Positions 16,269 through 26,028 of a DNA stretch of 40,929 bases are shown piece after piece. The first letter of the stretch is position 1. Each line of letters starts with the position of its first letter. The stretch is from positions 1-40,929 of the forward strand of contig CAYWWK010000020.1 of the NCBI GenBank assembly GCA_964462135.1, written 5' to 3'. Position numbers and translations under genes: made by a program. A model generated the notes under the pieces. It worked only from the letters and a program-made list of their open reading frames with translations, had not been told where the DNA came from and did not search any database. The stretch is from MGBC163016 sp964462135. GTDB taxonomy: Bacteria; Actinomycetota; Coriobacteriia; Coriobacteriales; Eggerthellaceae.

Positions 16269-18683
16269 GTGGATCGAGAGATGAAGGCGAGACGAGTGGG
16301 AACCTCTCTTCTGAGAATGATACTGGCTATTGCGCTAGCCCTGCTACTCGTGCCGGCAGGTGCATGGATGCAGGAGCAGGCATTCGCTGATGATGAGAGG
16401 CTCATCGATACAGAAGAGGTGGCCCCTCAGGTGGAAGAGTCGACAGAAGATGCTGCTGAGGAAGGCGCTGCTGAAGACGCCGAAGAGGAGACCGTACTTG
16501 TTGAGGAAGAGTCGGAAGCTACCGAAGACGAGGAAGACGTTACAACAGAAGAGCAAGCTGAGGATGCGGATCAGATCGAGGCGTCTCCTCTGAGCGATAT
16601 TGTCATTGATGATACCGTCAATGTTGGTATGTATGTGGCACTGTTCAACTCTCAGTATGTCATCGATCGCTCTCAAACAACCACTCTAACCTGCTCTGTA
16701 CAACTTGGCACAGATGAGGCATGGGCCGCTCTACCTGCAGATGATCGACTGGCACCTGAGAATTTCATCATCACTTCGACTGATCCAAGCGTTGCGACTG
16801 CCGTGTGCACAGGAGCGATCGGTGATGTCCAAGCGGGGTTTACCATAACAGGCAATGCTGCCGGAACAGCTTCATTCACGGTCGAGTATTCTTACAAGAA
16901 CTATAAAGGCACCGCATCATTCGGACCAGTATATGTAACTGAGAAAGCAAATCCCGTAACGAATATTCAATGCACGGCAAGCGCTTGGGACATCAAAGTG
17001 CTTCGCAATCAATCAAAGTGGGAGATGTACACCTCGAAATGCACCAATCTCCCCTCCTTTAGCGGCAAGTATGGAGGAATACCGCGGCTGTGTGTGGAGG
17101 TGGAAGACCCGACGGTGCCACCTACGCAAAACATGGATGATCTTTTCGATGTCAATGTGAGTGGAAGTGCGATCTCCGGGGTTACCCTCGAAGCTGAAGG
17201 CACCGACAGCGAAACTCATAGCAAATGGCTCTTTAGATTGCCTCTTTTAGGAGATTATCAGCTGGGTACTTCTACAGTGACCATCTCTTTGAAATCTGAT
17301 CCTTCGATTACTACGTCCTATACCATCACTGTTGAAGAAGGGAATTTCGATTTGACGGTGAAAGATTGGGAATGTGAAGCGGGGGCGCCCTATTGGATAG
17401 AGACCACATCGCATACTCAGGGAAATGTTCTGCCCTTCATTCCTGAAAATTACAAACAATACTTGTATTGGCATACTGATTATGATGAGCAGGACGCATT
17501 TGTAACTTCGGTCACCTCCTCTGATCCAAGCGTAGTGAGGATCGACAAGGAATCTGGAACTAGCGGCGACCCAGCGGGCGGTTACTCCCTGATGCCGCTC
17601 AAAAGCGGTGTTTCTTCCATAACCATTGCCGATGTGCAAGGGAAAACATATACGTTCAAAGTCACAGTGACAACTAAAGACGAAGACGTCGTTGAGTCAG
17701 TCGCAATAGACAAGACCGAATTGACGCTGAGCGTGTTGGATGAAGGTCCTATTCTTCTTACACCCATCATCAAGAAGAATGAGGATAAAGATGTTCGCGT
17801 TACGTGGAACACGGATAATTGGGACGTTGCCAGTGTTGTTTCATATGACGAAGACCTTCCTTTCGATAAGGCAAGAGCGCGTGTAATCATTCATGGGGCT
17901 GGCGAATGCATCCTGACTCTGTATTCGGGTGGCAAGTCAGCCATTTGCAAGGTGGTGGTTGAAGCTGCACACATGGCTGAAACGACCGCAGATTCCGACC
18001 TGCAAGCAAAGATCACTTTGTCGCTTGCTCCTACAGAAGATGCACTGCAAGCCGCTGCTGAACTTGAGGATCTCTCTCTTTCTGTCAAGAAGAAGCCCTC
18101 ATCGGTTAACAGTGGTGTGGACAGCGCAGCAGGCGATGTGCGCGATGAAGGCAAGTCGGTTCTCGGTGTGTTCGACATCCACTTCGTAAAGGATGATGGC
18201 ACAGAGCATCAATGGGGTACAGATAAAGGGCTTGTCATGGATGTTCGCATCCTCATGGATGACGCGATGAAGGCATCAGCGAAGAGCGGTAGCTTGGCTA
18301 TGTATTACGTGGATGATGCTGGCAATCGCACGAAGATGGATTCATGGGTTGAGGGCGATTACTTGGTGTTCCGCACCACGCACTTCAGCTATTACATGCT
18401 GGTGCACGATCCCTCTGCACCTCCTTCCATTGATGATGACGGGTCACACCAAGGGAATGGTGATCAAAATAGGCCACCCGTTATCTCTAATGGTGATGAA
18501 AATGATCCTCAGACCGAACAGGTCGGTATAACTCGGAATACAGGTCGTGTCTTGACGTCCAACACCGATCTTGCTCAAACCGGTGACGATGCAGAGCGGC
18601 CGGTATTGCCCCTTTTGCTTCTCTGTGTTGTTGCGGGTGCGGTTGTGGCAATTTCGCTGCGCAAGGTATGCCAAGAGCGCTGA
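16269..18683 (+). CDS. secreted Ig-like surface protein with LAxTG anchor
   Basis: About 804 residues. The GTG at 16269 is nine bases after AGGAG; ATGs at 16260 and 16281 are alternatives. A signal peptide (KARRVGTSLLRM, then a hydrophobic stretch) should be cut after QAFA. A Glu/Asp-rich region (about 40-110) follows, then several beta-rich domains; about 472-565 looks like a bacterial Ig-like Big2 domain (VESVAIDKTELTLSV to ICKVVV). Before the anchor is a module with a FRTTHFSYYMLV strand, shared with the next gene. The C-terminus is LAQTGD (768-773), a hydrophobic segment and a basic tail: a sortase signal of the LAxTG type. Probably an adhesin or wall stalk protein; the ligand is unknown. 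Confidence 0.85.
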   Translation: MDREMKARRVGTSLLRMILAIALALLLVPAGAWMQEQAFADDERLIDTEEVAPQVEESTEDAAEEGAAEDAEEETVLVEEESEATEDEEDVTTEEQAEDADQIEASPLSDIVIDDTVNVGMYVALFNSQYVIDRSQTTTLTCSVQLGTDEAWAALPADDRLAPENFIITSTDPSVATAVCTGAIGDVQAGFTITGNAAGTASFTVEYSYKNYKGTASFGPVYVTEKANPVTNIQCTASAWDIKVLRNQSKWEMYTSKCTNLPSFSGKYGGIPRLCVEVEDPTVPPTQNMDDLFDVNVSGSAISGVTLEAEGTDSETHSKWLFRLPLLGDYQLGTSTVTISLKSDPSITTSYTITVEEGNFDLTVKDWECEAGAPYWIETTSHTQGNVLPFIPENYKQYLYWHTDYDEQDAFVTSVTSSDPSVVRIDKESGTSGDPAGGYSLMPLKSGVSSITIADVQGKTYTFKVTVTTKDEDVVESVAIDKTELTLSVLDEGPILLTPIIKKNEDKDVRVTWNTDNWDVASVVSYDEDLPFDKARARVIIHGAGECILTLYSGGKSAICKVVVEAAHMAETTADSDLQAKITLSLAPTEDALQAAAELEDLSLSVKKKPSSVNSGVDSAAGDVRDEGKSVLGVFDIHFVKDDGTEHQWGTDKGLVMDVRILMDDAMKASAKSGSLAMYYVDDAGNRTKMDSWVEGDYLVFRTTHFSYYMLVHDPSAPPSIDDDGSHQGNGDQNRPPVISNGDENDPQTEQVGITRNTGRVLTSNTDLAQTGDDAERPVLPLLLLCVVAGAVVAISLRKVCQER

Positions 18684-18694
18684 TAATGTTTTCT

Positions 18695-18728
18695 AACAGA
18701 GGCTGTAACTTCCGTTGCAGCCTCTGTT
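18695..18728 (+). terminator. hairpin after the first surface-protein gene
   Basis: AACAGAGGCTGTAAC-TTCC-GTTGCAGCCTCTGTT forms a 15-bp stem with one T-G wobble and a four-base loop, twelve bases after the stop codon. The downstream T-run is short (TTGTCTG), so it is a weak intrinsic terminator or an RNA-stabilising hairpin. It separates the two surface-protein genes into different units. Confidence 0.65.
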
Positions 18729-18887
18729 GTCTGACAGTGTCTACGGCATCGGTCGAATCAAATCACTTGGATTTTCGTTACATCGTAGGTCGCGTTCATT
18801 CCAAAAGCATTTTCTCAAGGATTTCACTTCGTCAAAATGGTTATTACTTCTATCTACATGGGGAATTATGCCTTTTGGAGGATCTAA

Positions 18888-21800
18888 ATGAAGATGAGCG
18901 CTCGAATCATTCGATGCATTGTCGCCTGTGTGCTGGTTTTGGGCTTGGTGCCCACCGTGTCTTTCGCAGAAGACGAATCAGTGAACGATCCAACCGGGGG
19001 AAATGAGCGGCTGTTTAATGGAAATCAGACCAAGGAGTCAGAAGCTGAAGACTCTGACTCGGGAGCATTCTCGACGGCAAGTTCAGAAGAATTCATTCAG
19101 CCACTGAGCGATATCCAAGAAGGTCCGCAGGTCTTGGCTGAAGGGGACTTCGGTGAGGAGAATACACTTCACTGGGTATACAAAGATGATGCCAGCCTGA
19201 CCATCTCCGGCACGGGGGCTATGCCTGACTATACGGAAGACGGTGGTCAGCCATGGAATGCGTACCTCCGCACCATAGAGAAACTCATCATCGAAGAAGA
19301 CGTTGAGAGCATAGGTGCCTATGCCTTTTATGAGGCTGATTATCTTGCCGAATTCAGCTTCGCAGAATCATTGGTCGAAATCGGTGACTATGCATTCTCC
19401 CGTTGCGATGGGTTTGACGCGATCTCTCTCCCGGACGGCATCAAGCAGATGGGGTCCAACGTTTTCGCTTACTGCAGTGAGCTCAAATCCTGCCATCTGC
19501 CTGCAGCATTGGATGTGGTGGCTGCCCATACTTTTTCTCAATGCGCGAAGCTGGAACAGGTGGAGTTTCCTCCCTTCGCTACGAGAATAGAGACCTGCGC
19601 CTTCTATTATTGCAGAGCCTTGACTGGACTTGATCTGCCTAAGACCCTCGTGTTCATAGCCGAGAGCGCTTTCTGGACATGCACGGTACACGGAGATGTG
19701 GTGATCCCGGGAAGTCTACAAAGCGCAGGAAGTCAGCCTTTCTTTGTCGTGCGGGGGACGATCACGTTCGAGCACGGGGTCACGGGTGGCGTCAGTGGGA
19801 TCATGAACAATATAGACTGCGACTATGTCTCGTATCCAAGCACCTTGGAGATCGCTCCGAAAGGGCGAGAAGTCAAGCGAGGCTATATGGTTGCAGAAGA
19901 CAACCCGAACAATGTTTCCCTTGATGGCTGCCTGTTCTCGAAGGCATCAGGCGGTGTGTTGAAATATGACGACAAGCAGGCCGTCCTTGTAGGGGTTCCT
20001 TTGCAAAAGAGCGGTGAGCTCGTGGTTCCTGAAGGAGTCAGAGAAATAGGGAATGAGTCTTTGAGGGAGTTCCAGACCGCATTCAGTATAACCAGCTTGC
20101 ACATCCCTGCATCGGTTGAGGTCATCGGAGACACGCTTCGTGCGTCGAAGCTCCAATCCATCTCTGTTGCAGCTGAAAACGGACACTATGCGTCTCGTGA
20201 TGGCATTTTGTTCAATAAAGACATGACCGAGTTGATCCGATCTCCCAGGATGCACAGATTCGATGAGCAGTATGTGGTGCCTGACTCGGTAAAGGTCATA
20301 AACGGCAATGCGTTCTACGACAGCAAGTACCTCTCTGACGTGCGTCTCTCTTCGAATATTACCTCCATCGAAGGGGGCTTCACCTGGTGCGATGCGCTCG
20401 CCTCGATCTATATTCCGCGCAGTGTCACATCTATCAGGAAGGACAGCTTCACTTTCGGGAGGTACCCAACACGCAACGGCTATACGATCTTCTATGAGGG
20501 GTCTCAGGAAGAATGGGATGCCATCGCGATCAATGGCTTCTCTGATGCCTACGACCTTACTCAAGCTGCCGACTATTACCATGAAGTGGCGCAGGGTGGT
20601 CAGTGCAAGGATGGGCTTCTCTATTACATAGGTCACGATGGGGTGCTGAATGTCGTACCCGACGAGAAGGCGAAAACGCTTCCTATCACTATGAAGGATT
20701 ACACCGCAGACGGTGGCCCTTGGGTTCAGCACGAGGGTATCATCACGTCTGTGACCCTTTCTGAGCAGATCACCAACATCGGCGCAAATGCTTTCAAGGG
20801 ATGCACCCAGTTGCAGGAAGCAACCATTCCTTTCAGCGTCACTAGTGTTGGGGGTGCAGCGTTCGCGGGGTGTCCCAAGCTCGCTTCTGTCACGTGCATG
20901 GGCAATGGATTCAGCGTAGTGCCCGCCCAGGGTGACTCTCCGTCCTTTGATGTAGCTCGTGTTCAGCTGCATTGCTTTGAAGGGAAGACGGGCTGGACGG
21001 ATGTGAACGCCTATGACGAGGCAGCGAAGACATGGAATGGATATAGTCTAAGTATCGACAAAGGTGCTGCTCTTCCCAGCCTCTCTTCAGCTGAGTTCGT
21101 TTGGAATAACGAAGTGACCGGCACGGTACGATTGAGCGGTTTCGGCAAACTGTACCAAGACGTTGGCTTGCATGTCTACGCGGAATCAGGAGAGGACATA
21201 ACAGACACGGTGGAGGTGTCGCTTTCGCTTCCCAAGAGGGAGAAACCGATCTTCTGGCAGCTGTCCTCCTATTACCAGTATTCCGAAAAGAGCTATTACG
21301 ACCAGGAAAGTCGTACGATCAAGTTGAGCAATTGCTCTGGAGCGGGGGACTGCATCGTCACCATCACCCCTAAGGAACACCTTGCTGTGGGTTCTGCAAT
21401 TGAAAAGAAGCTAGTCATCGAAAGGGATGCAGAGAGGGTGCTCTCGGGAAACCTTGACAGTCCTCGCGACCTGCAGGGTAGGTATTCGGGGAAGGACGAG
21501 AAGGCCGTAGTACTGAATCTGTGGAACCAATATGGTGAGCTGCTGTCGGACCCGTTCGAGATCGTTTCAGTGATCGATGTGCTCTCGGGTGACGATGTAA
21601 CGGAGCACATGGCCGAATATGGGATCATCGGAGTGGGCAGTGGCATCAACAATGATGTCGTCGGGAAGAAGAGCGCGGCGGTCATCTTCAGCCAACTGGC
21701 AGACCCCCGCAACTACACCATCACTCTGAAGCCGGCATCGGATGCCATGAGAGGAACCGTGACGTTTGGATTCAACCTGCAGCGGTACCGCGATCTACTC

Positions 21801-24800
21801 AATGTGCCCTATTCCTTAGCTTTGACTGGAGGGAGCGATCAGATCGAGCTGGGCACCGAGGACCAATGGGCCTCTGCTCCCTATCGCGTTCGCGTGTTGG
21901 ACGGCTACGACGATCCATGTTGGCCTGAACTCAGCTGGGTAGTGAAGGATGCTCAAGGCAACGATGTTACCTCGTTCTTCCAAGTGGATGAGCAGGGGTA
22001 CGTCAACGTCGATCCTTCCTTGAGAAGCAGATTGGATGTGCAAGGGGCGTCTTCGACCTTTACCATCTGTGCCCAAGCACAGGGTGTTGATGTCATCGGC
22101 TATGACTATGGTCACTCCGATGGGTATCGCGTCAATCTGACACCTCTTACGCGTACGAGCAACGAACTCACCTTTGCCGTTAAGGTCAAGCAGCCAGATC
22201 CGGAGCCAGTCACGCACACAGCCACGTTCAAGGTGGGCGATGAAGTGATGGGCACGGTCACGTTCGCTGAGGGTGATGCTTCTTTGGAAACACCCGCCAT
22301 GCCGCCGAAAGCGAACTATGTGGGTGCATGGAAGATGGAGAACGGGACGCTTTGGGAGGACTTCGATCTGACAACTGCCAAGAGCGATATCACGGTTGTA
22401 GGTGAATATGCGCCTTTAAATCCGGATGAAGTGTCCGATGTCAGCACTGGAGGTGACGCAACATATGAGAACGGAGCCATCACCGTCAACTTGAAAGCGA
22501 GTGCATCTTCGCGCAACGTGCGCGTGGAGTCCAATTCCACGAAGCCAGTGGACGTGGTGCTGGTGTGCGACCAGTCGGGAAGTATGGACCAGACACTTGG
22601 TGCCGGGAAAAAGAAAGTTGATGCCCTAAAGGAATGTGCTCGTGGTTTCGCTAACAGTTTGTTCGAAAATGCCAAGAAGACGGGAGCGGACCATCGTATT
22701 GCTTTGGTTGGTTTCGCGTACTCGAACGACAGAAGCGGCAGGTCAATCAACACAGGACTTTTGGCGACGAATACAAGCGCCTCTCTCAAGCTATACAGTC
22801 AGTTGAAAGATTCGGATTATGTTGGAGCTCTCATGCCAATAAATGCGAGCGGGCAGCTGAACGGCAGGGTTGTTAGCGGAATCTCTGCCATCAAGGCTGA
22901 AGGCGCCACCGCAGCTGATCTTGGATTGGAAATGGCCAAGAATATCTTTTCACTCAATCCCGTTGGTCCTAGTACCCAAGCAGGTGAAAGGGAACGTGTT
23001 GTGGTGTTCCTGACGGATGGCACGCCGACGAGCTGGGGCACATCAAGTAATGAATCTGACAAGGTTTCCAATACGGCTGCAGCCGCAATTAAGCAAGCTG
23101 TCTATATTAAGCAAAGTCAAGGGGCGCATATCTACAGTATCGGTGTCGAGGGAAGCGCAAATGCTGTTGCAGAAGACTTGTATGGTAGCAAAGGATGGAA
23201 AACTGAACGAGGTGAAACCAAATTCGACTTCAATCGTTTCTTGCACCTCGTTTCCTCCAACTTCCCGGCGGCTACGTCCATGTCCAACAAAGGACCTGGG
23301 TCGAAGACAGACGGGTTCTATATGCCAGTTACCAATACCAGCGCTTTGGATGGTATATTCACGAACATTCTCTACAGCACTGTCTACACTGTTGAGGCGT
23401 TCGAATATGCCACAATGAGCTACGTGGTCCCTGATGGCCTTTCGCTCACTTTGAAGCAGGAAGAGGAGATGCGCACTGCTCTGGAAGCCCAAGGGGTTGC
23501 TGGTGACGACATCATCGTCACGCGGGAAGGCGGTAAGACCACTCTCACATTCGCACATGTGCCCGTGAAGCGCATTCTCAACAATGGTGTTCCTGAATAT
23601 GTGGCAAGCGTCAGCTTCAAGTTGTCTGCCAATGCAGGGGTTTCAGGATCGATTGGCATGGGTTCGGTGAGTGCTGATTGTATGGGAGATGAATCGATCG
23701 GCATCATCTCGAATGTTTCCGTTCCCTCTGACAGGTGCTCGGTGGTATTCATGCTGGATGGCCAGCCCTATGAGATCCGCGATCTCAAAGAGGGCGAGGC
23801 CATAGAACTGCCCGACACTGACCTCGCACGGTGGATGAGCTTGGAGAAGCTCAAGGACGAAGAACGTGTGGCCAGCGGCTCATCTGTTGTGTTCGAAACC
23901 ACCTCACTTACCCGAACCTATGCGATGCGTTGGGTGGTGGACGGTCGAGAAAAGGTTGAGAACTTGGCACCAGGGGCCAAGATTGAGGCGCCCGATGTTG
24001 CAAGCTGGATTCCTGAGGGTTACGAACTGGCCGGGTGGTCTCCCGCACCTCCGCTTTCCATGCCTTCTGCCAATACCACTTGCACGGCGGTACTCACCGA
24101 AAGCCATGTCCATGCTTTCACAGCTTCCAGGTATAAAACGGGGTCTTGTACAGACGGCATGACGGTGCATGAAGTGTGCGCCTGCGGAGAAGAGCAGACG
24201 CACCAAGAGGCAGCGAAGAGCGCGCATGCTTTTGTCTCTGTGCTCTCCAACGATGGTGTTTATGCAAATTCTATGAAGAAACTGGTCTGCAAAGAATGCG
24301 GGTATTCCGTTGAAAAGGACATGGAGTATGAGGCTGCTTCAGATACCGATGAGGTTACTGTGCTTGATTTGACCAAGCTGGAAAGCGATGTAGCCAAACC
24401 TGGTGAATCAGCAGATGATATCGAGATCCAATATTTCATGGATGCTGATGATGGCGAAGAGTATACGGTGACACGCATTGACGAGGATGATACGCGAACC
24501 GAGTACAGTTCCACTGTAAAGGACGGATATCTCTGGTTCTATCCGAATCATTTCAGCATCTATGTCATTGGCGCCAAGGATGCAACAGGGGTATCAGCGA
24601 CCGACGATGTTACCTATTCCGATGCGCTTGAACGACTCGAGCGTGCAGCGGCGAATGTGCCAGATGGTCCTGAGATTGATCCTCCCGATGATAATGGCGA
24701 CTCAGATCACGGGAACACTGGCGATTCAAATTCGGGTAACGGTGGAGATGGCATAGAGGGCGTCGACGGCAATGGCTCTGGAAACGGCGGTCAAGGAACT

Positions 24801-24995
24801 GATCAGGGAAATCAGATTACCGTGGTACAACCTCTTGGCGATGCTCAGCGGAATGCAACGTCATTAGAAGGGACCGCATTGGCTGCAACAGGAGATGATG
24901 AGGTATTGCACCTCACAGCACTATATGTCGTTACGGCAATAGCTTTGGGGCTGATGTTGGCAGCCCTTCGTCTTCGCAAAAGAAACGCGGCTTAA
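18888..24995 (+). CDS. giant LRR/vWA surface adhesin with LAxTG anchor
   Basis: 2035 residues; TGGAGGA lies five bases before the ATG. A signal peptide (hydrophobic CIVACVLVLGLVPTV) is probably cut after SFA. Residues about 85-700 contain BspA-type leucine-rich repeats (recurring IGDYAFSRC, MGSNVFAYC, IGANAFKGC patterns). A beta-rich middle follows. A von Willebrand A domain at about 1220-1480 has an intact MIDAS: D1228-S1230-S1232 (CDQSGSMD), a Thr in GATAADLG and FLTDGTPT. After it come InlB-like repeat segments, a His/Cys segment (HVHAF, CACGEE, CKECGYS), a pre-anchor module with FYPNHFSIYVIG, a Gly/Asn/Asp-rich linker and LAATGD (1998-2003) plus membrane segment and Arg/Lys tail. Likely a host- or partner-binding adhesin. 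Confidence 0.92.
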   Translation: MKMSARIIRCIVACVLVLGLVPTVSFAEDESVNDPTGGNERLFNGNQTKESEAEDSDSGAFSTASSEEFIQPLSDIQEGPQVLAEGDFGEENTLHWVYKDDASLTISGTGAMPDYTEDGGQPWNAYLRTIEKLIIEEDVESIGAYAFYEADYLAEFSFAESLVEIGDYAFSRCDGFDAISLPDGIKQMGSNVFAYCSELKSCHLPAALDVVAAHTFSQCAKLEQVEFPPFATRIETCAFYYCRALTGLDLPKTLVFIAESAFWTCTVHGDVVIPGSLQSAGSQPFFVVRGTITFEHGVTGGVSGIMNNIDCDYVSYPSTLEIAPKGREVKRGYMVAEDNPNNVSLDGCLFSKASGGVLKYDDKQAVLVGVPLQKSGELVVPEGVREIGNESLREFQTAFSITSLHIPASVEVIGDTLRASKLQSISVAAENGHYASRDGILFNKDMTELIRSPRMHRFDEQYVVPDSVKVINGNAFYDSKYLSDVRLSSNITSIEGGFTWCDALASIYIPRSVTSIRKDSFTFGRYPTRNGYTIFYEGSQEEWDAIAINGFSDAYDLTQAADYYHEVAQGGQCKDGLLYYIGHDGVLNVVPDEKAKTLPITMKDYTADGGPWVQHEGIITSVTLSEQITNIGANAFKGCTQLQEATIPFSVTSVGGAAFAGCPKLASVTCMGNGFSVVPAQGDSPSFDVARVQLHCFEGKTGWTDVNAYDEAAKTWNGYSLSIDKGAALPSLSSAEFVWNNEVTGTVRLSGFGKLYQDVGLHVYAESGEDITDTVEVSLSLPKREKPIFWQLSSYYQYSEKSYYDQESRTIKLSNCSGAGDCIVTITPKEHLAVGSAIEKKLVIERDAERVLSGNLDSPRDLQGRYSGKDEKAVVLNLWNQYGELLSDPFEIVSVIDVLSGDDVTEHMAEYGIIGVGSGINNDVVGKKSAAVIFSQLADPRNYTITLKPASDAMRGTVTFGFNLQRYRDLLNVPYSLALTGGSDQIELGTEDQWASAPYRVRVLDGYDDPCWPELSWVVKDAQGNDVTSFFQVDEQGYVNVDPSLRSRLDVQGASSTFTICAQAQGVDVIGYDYGHSDGYRVNLTPLTRTSNELTFAVKVKQPDPEPVTHTATFKVGDEVMGTVTFAEGDASLETPAMPPKANYVGAWKMENGTLWEDFDLTTAKSDITVVGEYAPLNPDEVSDVSTGGDATYENGAITVNLKASASSRNVRVESNSTKPVDVVLVCDQSGSMDQTLGAGKKKVDALKECARGFANSLFENAKKTGADHRIALVGFAYSNDRSGRSINTGLLATNTSASLKLYSQLKDSDYVGALMPINASGQLNGRVVSGISAIKAEGATAADLGLEMAKNIFSLNPVGPSTQAGERERVVVFLTDGTPTSWGTSSNESDKVSNTAAAAIKQAVYIKQSQGAHIYSIGVEGSANAVAEDLYGSKGWKTERGETKFDFNRFLHLVSSNFPAATSMSNKGPGSKTDGFYMPVTNTSALDGIFTNILYSTVYTVEAFEYATMSYVVPDGLSLTLKQEEEMRTALEAQGVAGDDIIVTREGGKTTLTFAHVPVKRILNNGVPEYVASVSFKLSANAGVSGSIGMGSVSADCMGDESIGIISNVSVPSDRCSVVFMLDGQPYEIRDLKEGEAIELPDTDLARWMSLEKLKDEERVASGSSVVFETTSLTRTYAMRWVVDGREKVENLAPGAKIEAPDVASWIPEGYELAGWSPAPPLSMPSANTTCTAVLTESHVHAFTASRYKTGSCTDGMTVHEVCACGEEQTHQEAAKSAHAFVSVLSNDGVYANSMKKLVCKECGYSVEKDMEYEAASDTDEVTVLDLTKLESDVAKPGESADDIEIQYFMDADDGEEYTVTRIDEDDTRTEYSSTVKDGYLWFYPNHFSIYVIGAKDATGVSATDDVTYSDALERLERAAANVPDGPEIDPPDDNGDSDHGNTGDSNSGNGGDGIEGVDGNGSGNGGQGTDQGNQITVVQPLGDAQRNATSLEGTALAATGDDEVLHLTALYVVTAIALGLMLAALRLRKRNAA

Positions 24996-25039
24996 ACTTG
25001 GGTAAGGTTTTCGGACGGTTGCAGTGGAAGTGCCATTTG

Positions 25040-25318
25040 AATGATTGCGGAAGGACTTCCTGCTCGGTCGTAGCGGAAGTGTCGTCTGGAATGCCCTGAA
25101 GGCATTCCAGACGTAAGCTTACCCTTGCCGCAAGCCGTATTGCTCCTTGGGCAAGGCAAGCCGCACGCTTCGCGTGACGACTTACGCTACAAGTGCACGC
25201 GATCCCTATTCGAGTGGGGTAAGCCGCTGTTTACAGACGACTTCCGCTTTGCCTTTCGTAGCGCAAGCTTTAGCTTGCGAAGAGGGACGCAGGGAACGCA
25301 GGCTGAAGCCTGCGCTAC
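25040..25318. repeat. intergenic direct repeat, right copy (B)
   Basis: Second, longer copy of the element at 12941-13150, same orientation, 44 bases after the giant adhesin gene. The 13-bp stem is kept at 25083-25113 with only the loop changed. It ends in two opposed GTAG-type palindromes (25258-25279 and 25297-25318). It carries a 60-base segment (25189-25248) that is missing from the left copy and is bounded by GACTTACGCT and GACTTCCGCT. The remaining stretch to 25406 holds no recognisable gene. Confidence 0.9.
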
Positions 25319-25406
25319 GGGCCTTCGGTACGGTAGGAATCCCCCAGTTCCCCTGCAAATGGACGTACGTTGTCTGACCTTGGGCGCACGTTGTGCAGGT
25401 CCACCC

Positions 25407-25928
25407 TCAGCTCTTGAGCACCTCGGTGCCATCCAGTTCGATCACCTTCGCGGAGATGATGCTTCCCTCTGAGACCTCCACGAGACCCACGGTCTTGCGG
25501 CCAAGTGCGTCACGGGATCGGAAGACCGACCCCGGGGAGATCATGAGGTCATAGAGCAGACCATCTTCGCCCTTCTCAAGGAAGGGCACATGCTTGTGGC
25601 CATAGACGGCCACAACCGGACCCGCGAAATCCGGATGACGTTCACGAGAAGTATGCAGTGCATGGCGCAGGTCGGTGGGCTTGTGGGCCACGACGAAGCG
25701 CACGCCATCAATGACCACGTCAGCCGTGGGGTTCACGGCGGCTCCGAAATCCGCGAAATCATTGTTTCCCAAGACGGCATTCACGGGTGCTATGGTTTCC
25801 AGCTCCCAGAGGATGGGCGGCGTGCAGATGTCTCCTGCATGGATGATGCGATCGCAATCCTGCAATGCCTTGATGGCTGTCTCAGGCAACCTGTCATGCG
25901 TATCGGATATGAGACCAACCAGCGCCAT
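25407..25928 (-). CDS. YfcE/MJ0936-family metallophosphoesterase
   Basis: 173 residues from the ATG at 25928, with AAGGAG six bases before it; an ATG 15 codons upstream lacks this. The calcineurin-like metallophosphoesterase motifs are complete: GLISDTHDR (Asp and His), IIHAGDI, LGNNDF, a His in VVAHKP and YGHKHVP. Members are manganese- or nickel-dependent phosphodiesterases of uncertain physiological substrate. It is divergent from gatCAB, so the 100 bases between the starts must hold both promoters. Confidence 0.92.
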   Translation of the reverse strand: MALVGLISDTHDRLPETAIKALQDCDRIIHAGDICTPPILWELETIAPVNAVLGNNDFADFGAAVNPTADVVIDGVRFVVAHKPTDLRHALHTSRERHPDFAGPVVAVYGHKHVPFLEKGEDGLLYDLMISPGSVFRSRDALGRKTVGLVEVSEGSIISAKVIELDGTEVLKS

Positions 25929-26028
25929 GGGATGCTCCTTGAGGAATTGGACGAAATGCACAAGGCAGCGCACATTTTACTGCGATATCATAGCAAGGTT
26001 CGCAATTCGATCTGAAAGCGAGAGCCCC

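Noticed and set aside
18770..18810. Possible LytTR-binding pair with CGTT cores before the giant adhesin
   Set aside because: Cores are 17 bases apart and each matches the consensus poorly; not reported as a site.
18668..19006. Open frame with a CNFRCSLCC stretch resembling a radical-SAM CxxxCxxC motif
   Set aside because: The motif is produced by the terminator hairpin at 18695-18728 and the rest of the frame has no radical-SAM fold; it overlaps the start of the giant adhesin in another frame.
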